From Planctomycetota bacterium (GTDB lineage Bacteria > Planctomycetota > Phycisphaerae > Phycisphaerales > SM1A02): a stretch of 64,000 nt of DNA. The translations under genes and the position numbers were made by a program. Under the pieces are notes generated by a model. The model did not search any database, was not told the origin of the DNA, and worked only from the letters and a program-made list of their open reading frames with translations. The DNA lies in contig JAQCEQ010000001.1 in NCBI GenBank assembly GCA_027618565.1, forward strand, positions 1 through 64,000. The letters are read 5' to 3'. The first letter of the stretch is position 1. Each line of letters starts with the position of its first letter. This document shows, in pieces, positions 9,310 through 18,486 of this stretch.

Positions 9310-10164
9310 TCAGTCGCGGCGGCGCCGCTTGAAGGCGACAGCCACGCTGCCGGGCTGTCCCGGTTGGTTCTCGGACCGATCGGGTTCGTGCACCGGTGTG
9401 GACTGCGCGCCACGCGCGCCCGCGGCCTTCGCGCTCTGTGCCAGCTTGCGCACGCGGTCACGCGCGACGCGGATCTGTTCGGGCGTGGCTCCCTGCAGGT
9501 AGGCGCCGCACATCGCGTCGGCCTCGTTGAGTCCCTCCACGCTGAGGATGCCGTTGGCGGCGTCCACTCGCACCGCACAAATGCCAAAGTCGGAGAGCAG
9601 CGTGGTGGCGCACTGGAACGCGGCTGTCTCGCGATGCCCCTCCTGCCTGGTGAGCCCCCCCAGGTAGCGGGCGGCGGCGGCCATGTGGTCTTCGTTGACG
9701 CGACGCAGTTGGTTGATGCCGGCGACCGTCTTCTTCATGTCGTCCAGCCTTGGCGGCTTGCACTCGATCACTTCGCCGTTGAGCTGGAATTTCCGGTTGG
9801 CTCGATTGTGCAGCGCGATCACCATGGCGCGGCCCGTAGCCATGTTTCCAGTCGTGAATGGATCCGTGTGGTCGCGCGCCATCTGCTTGGCGGGGATGTG
9901 CTCCGTCACCTTCATCGTTCCCGCGGCGGCGTCCAGCTCCACCGCACGAATCCCCATCTCATGGAGCATCCAGAGGCTGGCTTGCACCAAGGCGTGGTCG
10001 TTCCCGATGGACTGCTTCTGGGCGTCGGTCAAGAGCGCGGCGAGGATCGACCCCAGCGGCACCTTGGGCATCTGCGGAAGGGCCACATTGGCGATCTTGC
10101 CAAACGCGTCCGCCTTCTGTTGCGTGAGCGGAATGGAGGTGCCGTTGAGCGTGATCGATGGCAT
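9310..10164 (-). CDS. Hypothetical protein with an internal sequence duplication
   Basis: A 284-residue protein, probably cytoplasmic (no signal peptide or membrane segment), that I do not recognise. It has two similar segments: LHEMGIRAVELDAAAGTMKV around residues 70-90 and LSDFGICAVRVDAANGILSV around residues 190-215. Each is followed by a helix with Ala and Met (AKQMA, EADAM). Between them is MKKTVAGINQLRRVNEDHMA. The C-terminus is a basic, low-complexity tail ending KRRRRD, which could contact nucleic acid. It is divergent from the fucosidase at 10199 with only 34 bases between. Coding quality looks good; function unknown. Confidence 0.75.
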   Translation of the reverse strand: MPSITLNGTSIPLTQQKADAFGKIANVALPQMPKVPLGSILAALLTDAQKQSIGNDHALVQASLWMLHEMGIRAVELDAAAGTMKVTEHIPAKQMARDHTDPFTTGNMATGRAMVIALHNRANRKFQLNGEVIECKPPRLDDMKKTVAGINQLRRVNEDHMAAAARYLGGLTRQEGHRETAAFQCATTLLSDFGICAVRVDAANGILSVEGLNEADAMCGAYLQGATPEQIRVARDRVRKLAQSAKAAGARGAQSTPVHEPDRSENQPGQPGSVAVAFKRRRRD

Positions 10165-10198
10165 GGGGGGAGCGAGGTTACCTCCCTAGCATCCGCGA

Positions 10199-12304
10199 AT
10201 GGGACTGCTGCACTCGTTGGTGGCCGGCATCGCGATGGGGTCGCCGATCGCGCAGGTGCAGGGTGACGTGGCGCCCCGCGATGTGACCCCTCCCGATTTC
10301 ACCTGGTGGCGCGAGGCTCGATTTGGCATGTTCATCCACTGGGGCCTCTATGCCGAAGCGGCGGGCTCCTGGCGCGGACGATTCCTCGGGGGTTGGACCG
10401 AGTGGCTCCTCTCCAAGGGGAAGATCGATCCAGTGGAGTACCAACGCGAGTTGTTGCCTCGATTTGATCCGGCGGGATTTGACGCCGATGCGGTCGTGTC
10501 GGCGGCCAAGCGCGCAGGCATGGGCTACATCGTGATCACCACCAAGCACCATGAGGGTTTTTGCCTGTGGGACAGCGCCGACAGCCCCAGCGACCTTGCG
10601 ATGACTCCGTTTGCGGTGCGCGGGCGCAGTCCGCTGAGGGAACTGGCGGACGCGTGCCAGCGCGAGGGCATTCGCCTCGGGTTCTACTACTCCTTGCTTG
10701 ACTGGCACGATTCGGACTACCTGCCGCGGCGAGCGTGGGACGCAAGGTCGAGTGCGGGCGTTGACTACGCGCGCTACTCGCAGCGCATGCGCACGCACCT
10801 GGAGGAATTGCTCGGCGGCCAGTTTGGCAACATCGACATCCTGTGGGGAGATGGCGACTGGGAACACGGCCCTCAAGCGCATGGTTCGCCCGAGCTGCTG
10901 GCGCGGGCCCGCGAACTGCAGCCGGGGTTGCTGGTCAACAATCGCTGGTCGCTCCCCGGCGACTACGACACGCCGGAGAACACGATTCCAGACGCGCCGC
11001 TCCCACGCCCGTGGGAAACCTGCATGACGATGAATGAGTCCTGGGGCTACACACCGCGCGTGGAGACCTACAAGCCGGCGGTGGAGCTGGTGCGCATGCT
11101 GGCGGACATTGCCTCCAAGGACGGCAATTTCCTTCTCAACGTGGGGCCCGATGGCGACGGTCGATTGGACCCCGTGGCGCTGGAGCGATTGGACCAGATC
11201 GGCGGATGGATGGACCTGAACGCGGAGTCGATCCGCGGCACGCGGGGAGCAGGGACCATTCACGCCCCGGCGGTGTATTCGTGGGGGCGATTGACGGTGC
11301 GCCAGTCTCCGGATGGCGATGGCGGGTCGCTCTATCTGCATGTGTTTGAGAAGCCCGAAAGTGGCGAGATCGTGGTGCCGGGGCTGGCGGCGGAAGTGCG
11401 TGGAGTCTCGGTACTCGGCCTGGCGGGAATCGGTGGCGAGCCGATCGGGTTCACGCAGCGCGGCTCGGATGGTGTGGTGGCGCTTCCCGCCGGCATGCAC
11501 AACAACGCGACGAGCATGGACATGGTCATCAAAGTGGAGGTTGCTGGCTGGCCTCCGATTGCTGGAGAGCCACGGCCATCGGTGGACGCTGGCTTGTTCG
11601 AGGGATCGCTTGTCCTTGGCTTTGACGTCGCGCCCGGAAGCGAAGTGCTGGTGACGGCGGACGGGAGTGAGCCGCGCGTTGGTGGCCTCACGACCCATAC
11701 GCTCGGTGAATCGCAGCAGTCCATCCCACTCACGGTGACCTCACGAGTGCGCGCGCGAAGCGTCGTGCGAGGCGTCGTCACGGGAGAGGAGTTCGCAGAC
11801 ACCTACACACTGGCGACTCCCTGGCCGGCTGTGGCGGGGGCGTCACCTCGAATCCAGGCCACTCTCATGGAAGGCGCGCCGGGACAGTTCAGCCATGCTC
11901 CTGGGACGCTTGCCTGTGCGCCGACATCGGCAAGCATGCCGGCGCCGCTGGTGCGTGCGATCGATGTGCATGATGTCTCCCTCCCAATCGAGTCGTGGCT
12001 CCCAGAGGACAACTTCGCGGTGCAGTTCGACGGCATCGTTGACGTGCCCGCCACGGGCATCTGGACCTTTTGGCTCACCAGCGACGATGGGTCGATGCTG
12101 TGGATCGACGGAAAGCTGGTCGTGGACAACGATGGACCGCACGGCGCGAAGGAAGTGCGAGGACAGGCTCCTCTCGCGGCCGGCGCGCACGCGATCCGGG
12201 TTGGGTTCTTCGAAGGCGGCGGAGCCGCGATGCTGTCCTTGGAGTGGGCTGGGCCAGGGAGCGACCGAGCCACGGTACCGGCAGCCGCGTTCGGCGCACC
12301 GTGA
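10199..12304 (+). CDS. Exported alpha-L-fucosidase (GH29) with CHB_HEX_C-like and PA14 domains
   Basis: This 701-residue glycoside hydrolase removes alpha-linked fucose from glycans outside the cytoplasmic membrane. A short signal peptide precedes the GH29 catalytic barrel: WWREARFGMFIHWGLYAE, VITTKHHEGFCLWDS, the nucleophile region IDILWGDGDWEHG (Asp after LWG) and NFLLNVGPDGDGRLDP. After it, around residues 465-540, VLVTADGSEPRVGG resembles the chitobiase/hexosaminidase C-terminal domain. The last 110 residues form a PA14-like domain (GIWTFWLTSDDGSMLWIDGK). It pairs functionally with the second GH29 gene at 15178-17010. The start at 10199 gives the signal peptide directly. Confidence 0.93.
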   Translation: MGLLHSLVAGIAMGSPIAQVQGDVAPRDVTPPDFTWWREARFGMFIHWGLYAEAAGSWRGRFLGGWTEWLLSKGKIDPVEYQRELLPRFDPAGFDADAVVSAAKRAGMGYIVITTKHHEGFCLWDSADSPSDLAMTPFAVRGRSPLRELADACQREGIRLGFYYSLLDWHDSDYLPRRAWDARSSAGVDYARYSQRMRTHLEELLGGQFGNIDILWGDGDWEHGPQAHGSPELLARARELQPGLLVNNRWSLPGDYDTPENTIPDAPLPRPWETCMTMNESWGYTPRVETYKPAVELVRMLADIASKDGNFLLNVGPDGDGRLDPVALERLDQIGGWMDLNAESIRGTRGAGTIHAPAVYSWGRLTVRQSPDGDGGSLYLHVFEKPESGEIVVPGLAAEVRGVSVLGLAGIGGEPIGFTQRGSDGVVALPAGMHNNATSMDMVIKVEVAGWPPIAGEPRPSVDAGLFEGSLVLGFDVAPGSEVLVTADGSEPRVGGLTTHTLGESQQSIPLTVTSRVRARSVVRGVVTGEEFADTYTLATPWPAVAGASPRIQATLMEGAPGQFSHAPGTLACAPTSASMPAPLVRAIDVHDVSLPIESWLPEDNFAVQFDGIVDVPATGIWTFWLTSDDGSMLWIDGKLVVDNDGPHGAKEVRGQAPLAAGAHAIRVGFFEGGGAAMLSLEWAGPGSDRATVPAAAFGAP

Positions 12305-12321
12305 GGGTCGCCCGAGCCGGC

Positions 12322-13302
12322 TCAGCTGGGAATCAGTACGCCCTCACGCGCGGTCATCTCGGCGTAGAGCGCCTGGAGCTTGCGGGTCACGGGTCCGGCA
12401 CCCCTGCCCGCGCCACCGGCCACTCCACTCAACCCACCGATGACGCGACCATCCAGCACCCCCACCGGCGTCAACTCGCCAAGCGTGCCGGTCACGAACA
12501 TCTCGTCCGCGGTCCACGCATCGGTGAGTGTCAGCCGCTTCTCGGCGTGCGGGACACCGTGCATGCGGCATAGCTCCAGGACCTTGGCACGCGTGATGCC
12601 GGGGAGGCAGGCGTCAGCGATCGGCGTCAACACCTCGCCACCTCGCACCAGGAAGACATTGGTCGCGTTGGTCTCCGCGATGAACCCCTCCATGTCCAAC
12701 ATCAACGCGTCATCGGCTCCGGCGTCGTTGGCCTCGATCTTGGCGAGGATGTTGTTGAGGAGGTTGTTGTGGTGGATCCTTGAGTCCAGGCACTGCGGGG
12801 GGTTGCGGCGGATCTCGCTGGTGACAAGGGAGATTCCTGCGGCCGCGCCAGGACCCTCCGCCACGGGTCGACCCCGCGTGTCGGCCAGCGGCTTCCACTC
12901 CGCTAGGACGATGAGCGTGCAGCCCTCCTGGTTGTTGCGAGGATCCATCCCGGAGGTCACCTTGCGGCCTCGCGTCAGCGTCACTCGCATGTGCGCACGG
13001 TCGCGCATGCCGTTGGCCTGAAGCGTGGCGAAGATCGCGTGGCGGACCTCGTCGGCAGTGGGCACTCCCGAAAACGCCAGCGCGTGCGCGGAGGTGAAGA
13101 GCCGGGCCAGATGCTCCTCCAGCGCGAAGACCCGTCCGTTGTAGACACGAACGCCCTCCCACACCGCATCGCCCCCCTGCACCACGCTGTCGAAGACGGA
13201 GACTCTCGCCTCGGCGCGAGGCACAATCTCGCCGTCGACCCACACCCTCAGGTCGGCGTTGCGCGGGTCGGGGAGGATCGAAGGAGGTGTGGTGCGAGGC
13301 AT
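12322..13302 (-). CDS. Class IV PLP aminotransferase family protein (BCAT/D-amino-acid transaminase-like)
   Basis: The 326-residue protein has the class IV aminotransferase fold signatures: VWVDGEIVPRAEARVSVFDS, QGGDAVWEGVRVYNGRVFAL, MEGFIAETNATNVFLVRGGE and DEMFVTGTLGELTPV. Such enzymes transaminate branched-chain or D-amino acids. At the place where the PLP-binding lysine normally sits (IKSLNLL-type motif), this protein reads I176-H177-H178-N-N-L-L, so the Schiff-base lysine seems to be replaced by His. This is an alignment by eye. The adjacent upstream gene encodes a sulfotransferase-like P-loop protein, the same partner found fused to this domain in plant BCAT-like proteins. I start at ATG 13302, just before the conserved N-terminus. 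Confidence 0.85.
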   Translation of the reverse strand: MPRTTPPSILPDPRNADLRVWVDGEIVPRAEARVSVFDSVVQGGDAVWEGVRVYNGRVFALEEHLARLFTSAHALAFSGVPTADEVRHAIFATLQANGMRDRAHMRVTLTRGRKVTSGMDPRNNQEGCTLIVLAEWKPLADTRGRPVAEGPGAAAGISLVTSEIRRNPPQCLDSRIHHNNLLNNILAKIEANDAGADDALMLDMEGFIAETNATNVFLVRGGEVLTPIADACLPGITRAKVLELCRMHGVPHAEKRLTLTDAWTADEMFVTGTLGELTPVGVLDGRVIGGLSGVAGGAGRGAGPVTRKLQALYAEMTAREGVLIPS

Positions 13303-13346
13303 GGGAACGATCCGTGAAGGCGCCAGAGACGCGGCGCAGCCTAGGG

Positions 13347-14066
13347 TCAAGCACAGATCGCCCGCGCGAGAAGCATCTCGTGCAGCGGACGGCAGCGGTC
13401 GATGAGCGGCTGGAGGCGAGATGGGATGGGATCGGACTTGGGTCGATACTCCCCAAAGCCCGTGGATCGATGCACATTCTTGTACCAGTGCTTCGCCCAC
13501 ACACCGTCGCAGGCGCGCGGGCCGGCAGGCCACCGGAGCATCGCCGCGTCCCACGCCATGTCCAACTGCCTGCACAGTTCGCGAAGGACGCCCTCGGGGT
13601 CCAGTAGGAGTTCTCGCGAGTCAAGCACCGGGACTCGCTGTCCCCGTGATTCAAGGTCGACCATGAGCTCCACCTGCCGTTGCATCCCGATGTCGCGCAT
13701 CGTGGGGTCTGGAATCTGCACGGAAAGCGTCACCGCGACCTCCGCGGGATCCCGCACGAGGAGCACATTGCGCGTGTTCGACAAGAATCCAAGATCAAGC
13801 TCCAGCAGGTGATGCGCCATGTGCTTCTGGAAGTGGAGTGCCTCCGTGATCGGGGCCAGGATCACCTCCCGCACGACCTGCGCGCCGTCGTTCTCTTGCG
13901 CGGCAAGCGCCTCTTCCCGCCCAGGGTGTTCCGCACCGGAGACACGGAGGTAGTGCGCGTACAGCGGCTCGTCCGAACAGCGTGTGTCCGCGCGCTGGGC
14001 GAAGGAGTACATCAGCGCCGTGGAGACATTGCGCGGGCCGGACCAGAGGCAGATGGGCGTGGACAT
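13347..14066 (-). CDS. Sulfotransferase-like P-loop protein
   Basis: A 239-residue P-loop protein beginning MSTPICLWSGPRNVSTALMY, where SGPRNVSTAL corresponds to the 5'-phosphosulfate-binding loop of sulfotransferase-like folds. It continues with DEPLYAHYL, a conserved histidine-rich helix (LHFQKHMAHHLLELDLGFL), and VLLVRDPAEVAVTLS, equivalent to the 3'-phosphate-binding segment. It lacks a signal peptide. The class IV aminotransferase follows 44 bases downstream on the same strand, so the two are probably one operon. In plants, proteins annotated as BCAT-like carry these two domains in this order in one chain (from memory). Substrate unknown. Confidence 0.82.
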   Translation of the reverse strand: MSTPICLWSGPRNVSTALMYSFAQRADTRCSDEPLYAHYLRVSGAEHPGREEALAAQENDGAQVVREVILAPITEALHFQKHMAHHLLELDLGFLSNTRNVLLVRDPAEVAVTLSVQIPDPTMRDIGMQRQVELMVDLESRGQRVPVLDSRELLLDPEGVLRELCRQLDMAWDAAMLRWPAGPRACDGVWAKHWYKNVHRSTGFGEYRPKSDPIPSRLQPLIDRCRPLHEMLLARAICA

Positions 14067-14150
14067 GGTGCGTTGCTGGATGCAGTGCCGAATCGCGATT
14101 GCTCGGCAGGTTATCCAAAGACCCACATTCCTCGCCTACGCTCCGCGGCG

Positions 14151-15218
14151 ATGTGTCTTCTCCACTTCGTCGTGCCGGCGCTCGTGTCGTTGGGTACGCC
14201 ACCAGTCGATCATGTTGTGATCGTGAGCGTTGATGGATTGCGCGCAGATGCCTTGGAAGCACACGCCCTCGAGCAACTTCCTGCGTTCAGTCGATTATTC
14301 CAAGGACCCCACACCCTCAATGCGCGGTGTGACCCCGACAGCAGCGTCACGCTCCCCAACCATGTCGGCATGGTGACGGGGCGATCGATGCGTGGTCCCG
14401 GCGGCCACGCGTACGAGCTGAACACCCTCCCGCTCGCACCCGCCGCGGGCGGTTTGGTGCGACCCTCGCCCACTCGGTACATCGCGAGCTGCTTCGATGT
14501 GGCACACGATGCCGGACTCTCCACAGCTGCGATAGCCAGCAAGCTCAAGTTCACGCTCTTCGTGCAGACCTGGGGCGAGGACTACGGCGCGCCCGACACC
14601 GATGTGCGAGGTGGCGACAACGGCACGAACAAGATCGGCACTTTTGCATTTGCCCACGAGATGCCGCAGGTGACAGCGGGCGTGATCGACGCGCTTGACG
14701 ACGCGCCCCGCGGGCTGATCTTTGTCCACTACGCGCTCCCCGACAGCGTGGGACACACCACCGGCTGGACGACGGAGCCGGATCAGCCGTGGATGGCCAG
14801 CGTCAAGGTCATAGACACGGAGTTGGGACGGTTGCTGTCGGCCATCGATGCGGACCCGGCCCTCAACGATCGCACCGCAGTCATCCTGACCACCGATCAC
14901 GGCGGCGGGGTCCCCTTTCGCACACACACCGATCCGGATGCGCTGGTGAACTATCGAATCCCGTTCGTGGTGTGGATCGATGGCGCCGAACTCTCCAGCG
15001 ACCTCTACACCGCCAACTCGGGCGCGCGAACCGATCCCGGCGTGGATCGAACTCCATCACACGAACAGGGTGCTGCACCCATCCGTAATACGGACGCTGG
15101 AAATGCCGCCCTGCAACTGCTGGGGCTGGATCCGATTCCTGGCTCGACGTATGGGGGCGAGTCGCTCCCGCTCGCCGTCACTTCGCCGGCACCAGCCGCA
15201 CCTCGCGCAGGTTCATGA
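14151..15218 (+). CDS. Exported type I phosphodiesterase/nucleotide pyrophosphatase family protein
   Basis: A 355-residue member of the alkaline phosphatase superfamily, subgroup type I phosphodiesterase/nucleotide pyrophosphatase. After a hydrophobic N-terminus comes VIVSVDGLRADALEAHALEQ with the first metal-binding Asp, then SSVTLPNHVGMVTGR with the nucleophilic Thr in TLPNH, FVHYALPDSVGH, and AVILTTDHGGGVPFRTH supplying further metal ligands. It lacks the Cys-x-Pro-Ser-Arg motif of sulfatases, so it should cleave phosphodiester or pyrophosphate bonds in the periplasm or outside. The ATG at 14151 gives the export signal. Its 3' end overlaps that of the convergent fucosidase by 41 bases. Confidence 0.88.
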   Translation: MCLLHFVVPALVSLGTPPVDHVVIVSVDGLRADALEAHALEQLPAFSRLFQGPHTLNARCDPDSSVTLPNHVGMVTGRSMRGPGGHAYELNTLPLAPAAGGLVRPSPTRYIASCFDVAHDAGLSTAAIASKLKFTLFVQTWGEDYGAPDTDVRGGDNGTNKIGTFAFAHEMPQVTAGVIDALDDAPRGLIFVHYALPDSVGHTTGWTTEPDQPWMASVKVIDTELGRLLSAIDADPALNDRTAVILTTDHGGGVPFRTHTDPDALVNYRIPFVVWIDGAELSSDLYTANSGARTDPGVDRTPSHEQGAAPIRNTDAGNAALQLLGLDPIPGSTYGGESLPLAVTSPAPAAPRAGS

Positions 15219-17010
15219 GCGCCATGCGGGGCTTGTCCACCGCGCGGATGGTGATCGTGTGCGGGTCCTGGTTCTCCATATGCACGGTTCCTGCCTTCAC
15301 ATTCGTGAAGTCTCCCCAGCCGTTGGTTGCGGGGATGTCGACCTGCGCCACCGTGGAGCCGTCCAGCTCGATCGCGAAACGCCCGCCGCCCTCGGCCGCG
15401 GTGGCGGCGACCATGCAATGAATCTCGTAGGTGCCCGCGGGTGCCGCGAACTCCCACCACACGCGGCCCATCGAGTCAGTCCAGTAACCGATGTTGTCAA
15501 ATCGATCTTCGTAGCGGAGCTGGCCCGCCAGCGAGGCGTCGCGCGCAGCAAGGTTCACTGATCCGTCCGCTGCGGGAGCCGTGAACAGCGCGACTACCTC
15601 GGGTGCGCCCTCCAGATCAATCGCCAGCACGCTGGCGACGGCACTGGGTGCCTCCGCGGGAAGCAGAACCGTTCCGGCCTCCGCGCCCGGCATCACCCTG
15701 AACCCGGTGTTTCCCAAGAGCCTGGCGTTGGACCAGGCGTTCTTGAAGGGTGGCAGCGTGAACTCCACCATCGTGGCACCCGCGGACGCCGTCGGCCAGT
15801 CAAAGATATGCAGGTAGAGCCGCGTCTTTCCCTCCGGCAGCGGCTTCTGCGTGACGCGTCCCCAGCTGGGCGCACGGTTGAAGGGACTCGCGGCAGTGCC
15901 GTAGATCGACTCTCCGTTGGTCTCCATCCAGTCACCCATCGCCGTCAAGCGATCGATGCTGGCCTGCGGGATGCGGCCGTCGGGCTGCGGGCCCACATTG
16001 AGGAGGAAATTGCCGCCCTTGCTGGCGATGTCCACCAGGTTTCGGACGAGCGATTCGGCGCTCTTCCAGTGGTGGTCGTTCTGGTGGAAGCCCCACGATC
16101 CATTCATGGTCATGCAGGTTTCCCAGTCCACGCCCGGCAGGCCGCTCGCGGGAATCTCCTGCTCCGGCGTGCCGTAGTCGCCTTCCCACTCGCCCTCGCC
16201 GTCCAGGCCCTCCATGCCGCGACGCCCCTTGTCAACGCGATTGTTGATGATGATCGACGGCTGCAGCGTGCGGACATGGCGCGCCAGGTCCAGGCCCAGA
16301 TCGTGGTTCCAGGTGTCTTCCCACTCGCCATCGAACCAGAGAATGCCCATGTCGCCGTAGCGGCCGGAGAGGAGTTCACTCAGCTGGCCCTTCATGAACT
16401 CTCGGTAGCGGTCAAAGTCAGCCGTCCCAGTGGGTCGATTGTCCCAGCCGCGACGCGGCAGGTAATCGGGGTGCGTCCAGTCCATGATGGAGTGGTAGAC
16501 GCAGAAGACGACGCCTTCCCTCTCGCAGGCGTCGGCTAGTTCCTTGATGATGTCTCGCTTGAAGGGCGTCCCCATGACATCCCACTCCGTGAGCGCGCTG
16601 TCAAAGAGCGCGAAGCCGTCGTGGTGCTTGCTGGTGATGACGATGTACTTCTGCCCCGCCGCCTTGGCGATGCGGACCCACTCGTCGGCGTTGAACTCCA
16701 CTGGGTTGAACTGTGCCTGGAGCGGCGCGTAATCAGCGGGCGTGATCTTGGCGGAGTGCATCAGCCACTCGCCAGCGCCCGCGTGGTTGGTCCCATTCCA
16801 GACGCCGCCCGGCACGGCGTAGAGGCCCCAGTGGATGAACATCCCAAAGCGCGCGTCCCGGAACCAACCCAGGCGCTCGTCGCGTGTGGCCTGCGCCCAC
16901 TCGCGTGAACCCATTTCTTGGGCTTGTGCGGGCAGGCCCAGTGAGCCCGAAGCCAGAAGGAAGCATGCCGCAAGAGGACGGACGACGGGACCGAGGACGG
17001 ATCGACTCAT
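15178..17010 (-). CDS. Exported alpha-L-fucosidase (GH29) with C-terminal carbohydrate-binding domain
   Basis: This second GH29 enzyme (610 residues) begins with a clear signal peptide (MSRSVLGPVVRPLAACFLLA then SGSLGLPAQAQ). The catalytic domain shows WFRDARFGMFIHWGLYAVPG, YIVITSKHHDGFALFDS, the nucleophile Asp in GILWFDGEWEDTW, and NFLLNVGPQPDGRIP. The C-terminal 130 residues form a beta-rich domain similar to CBM6/CBM35 modules (DRFDNIGYWTDSMGRVWWEF, GTYEIHCMVAATAAEGGGRF). It should release fucose from host or algal glycans. It is divergent from an MFS transporter gene 45 bases away, which may export or import a product. The ATG at 17010 is chosen for the signal peptide. Confidence 0.94.
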   Translation of the reverse strand: MSRSVLGPVVRPLAACFLLASGSLGLPAQAQEMGSREWAQATRDERLGWFRDARFGMFIHWGLYAVPGGVWNGTNHAGAGEWLMHSAKITPADYAPLQAQFNPVEFNADEWVRIAKAAGQKYIVITSKHHDGFALFDSALTEWDVMGTPFKRDIIKELADACEREGVVFCVYHSIMDWTHPDYLPRRGWDNRPTGTADFDRYREFMKGQLSELLSGRYGDMGILWFDGEWEDTWNHDLGLDLARHVRTLQPSIIINNRVDKGRRGMEGLDGEGEWEGDYGTPEQEIPASGLPGVDWETCMTMNGSWGFHQNDHHWKSAESLVRNLVDIASKGGNFLLNVGPQPDGRIPQASIDRLTAMGDWMETNGESIYGTAASPFNRAPSWGRVTQKPLPEGKTRLYLHIFDWPTASAGATMVEFTLPPFKNAWSNARLLGNTGFRVMPGAEAGTVLLPAEAPSAVASVLAIDLEGAPEVVALFTAPAADGSVNLAARDASLAGQLRYEDRFDNIGYWTDSMGRVWWEFAAPAGTYEIHCMVAATAAEGGGRFAIELDGSTVAQVDIPATNGWGDFTNVKAGTVHMENQDPHTITIRAVDKPRMALMNLREVRLVPAK

Positions 17011-17055
17011 GAAAAGGATCCTATTGAAACGGCGAGTCCTTAGACTCACCACCCG

Positions 17056-18486
17056 ATGTCAAGCGCATCCCGCGTCTCCCCCTGGCTGGTGCTGATCGCC
17101 GCCACGGGCAGCCTGTCGATGGTGATGCTGGACTCGACCGTGGTCGGCGTCGCCTTGCCGTCGATCCAGCACGACCTTAGCCTCACCACGGCGGAGCGCG
17201 GCTGGATCGTGAGCTCCTACTTGCTCGCGATGGCGGCGCTCATGGCGCTGGGAGGTCGCACAGGCGACCGCCTTGGATATGTGCTGACCTTCCGCGTGGG
17301 AATCCTGGGCTTTGGCGCGGCGAGCGTGATGTGCGGTCTCTCGGAGAGTGCGGCGACCCTCATTTTCTGGCGAGTCATGCAGGCCGTGTGTGTCGCACTC
17401 ATGCAACCGGCGGCGACGGCGATGGTGGTCTCGTCGTTCCCTCGCGAGCGCCTGGGCCGTGTCATGGCGATCTACATCGGAATCCCGCTCCTTTTCCTGG
17501 CGGGCGGCCCCGTGCTGGGTGGCGCGATCACCGAGTGGGCTGGCTGGCGATGGATCTTCCTCCCCAATGCCCTGATCACACTGGCTGCGATTGCCATGAC
17601 CTTTGGCATCGGTCTTCGCAATGAGCCGGGGCGTCCGCGCGCGTTTCACCCATTCGCGCCGGTCCTCCTGATCCTCAGCCTCTCGGCGCTTGGCATCGGG
17701 CTGCAAGTACTGGGTGACGACATCGACTCTGCCGCCTGGAGCGCTCCTCTCGTGGGAGGTGGCGCCGTTGCATTCCTTGCCTTCCTCGCCTGGCAGTACC
17801 GCAGCCCTCGACCACTGCTGGCGCTCACGGTGTTCCATGACCGCGTGCTCCTGCGCAACGCGTTGCTCATCGCCTTCGCGCAACTGGCACTGGTAGGCCA
17901 GGGAATATTCGGCCCGATCTACCTGCAGGTCGCCATGGGGATGTCGCCGTTCGAGAGTGGGATGGCGGCACTCCCGCTGGTGGCCCCCAATGTCGTGGTC
18001 ATCTACTTCGCCGGGCGCGCGTATGACCGATACGGCGGGCGCCTCCCGGCGCTCTTCGGATCGATCGCCCTCTTCGCCGGACTCCTCATTGAGGCGGTGG
18101 GCATGTGGCAACTCAGCTACACCGTCATCGCGGTGGGTATGGGGTGCATCGGCTGCGGCATCCCCTTCATCCTGAACCCATCCAACACCGACGGCATGGC
18201 GCGCGCGCCGGCTGACAAGCGAGCCGAAGTGTCGGGGCTCCTGCAGACCGGACGACAGTTCGGGGGTGCGTTTGGCATCACGACGGTGATCGCGAGCGTG
18301 CATCTCTGGACATCGATCCTGCAGCCCGGCACGAACTCTTCCGAAGACCAGTCGCTCGCGGTAGCCCATGCGATCTCAATCACCTTTGGGACGCAGGCCC
18401 TGGCCGCGCTCATCGTGATGTGGCTGGCGACGGGGTTGCCCCGTGGCGCCCACGCGCGTTCGGGGGGCGCAGGAGCCTCAGCCTGA
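17056..18486 (+). CDS. MFS transporter, DHA2 (14-helix) family
   Basis: This 476-residue inner-membrane protein has the major facilitator features of the DHA2/EmrB-QacA drug:H+ antiporter group. These are MLDSTVVGVALPSIQHDL in helix 1 (motif D1), ALGGRTGDRLGYVLTFRVG (motif A), and a helix 5 segment with FLAGGPVLGGAITEWAGWRW (motif C, the antiporter signature). About 14 helices can be counted. Export of a small hydrophobic compound driven by the proton gradient is the family role; the substrate is not evident. It is divergent from the second fucosidase, and its 3' end overlaps the convergent ABC ATPase gene by 9 bases. Confidence 0.9.
   Translation: MSSASRVSPWLVLIAATGSLSMVMLDSTVVGVALPSIQHDLSLTTAERGWIVSSYLLAMAALMALGGRTGDRLGYVLTFRVGILGFGAASVMCGLSESAATLIFWRVMQAVCVALMQPAATAMVVSSFPRERLGRVMAIYIGIPLLFLAGGPVLGGAITEWAGWRWIFLPNALITLAAIAMTFGIGLRNEPGRPRAFHPFAPVLLILSLSALGIGLQVLGDDIDSAAWSAPLVGGGAVAFLAFLAWQYRSPRPLLALTVFHDRVLLRNALLIAFAQLALVGQGIFGPIYLQVAMGMSPFESGMAALPLVAPNVVVIYFAGRAYDRYGGRLPALFGSIALFAGLLIEAVGMWQLSYTVIAVGMGCIGCGIPFILNPSNTDGMARAPADKRAEVSGLLQTGRQFGGAFGITTVIASVHLWTSILQPGTNSSEDQSLAVAHAISITFGTQALAALIVMWLATGLPRGAHARSGGAGASA

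Noticed and set aside
7312-10266. A 984-codon open frame on the plus strand
   Set aside because: It lies antisense to the FG-GAP gene and its neighbour; the frame stays open because of their Asp/Gly-rich codons. It has no domain-like sequence and no sensible start.
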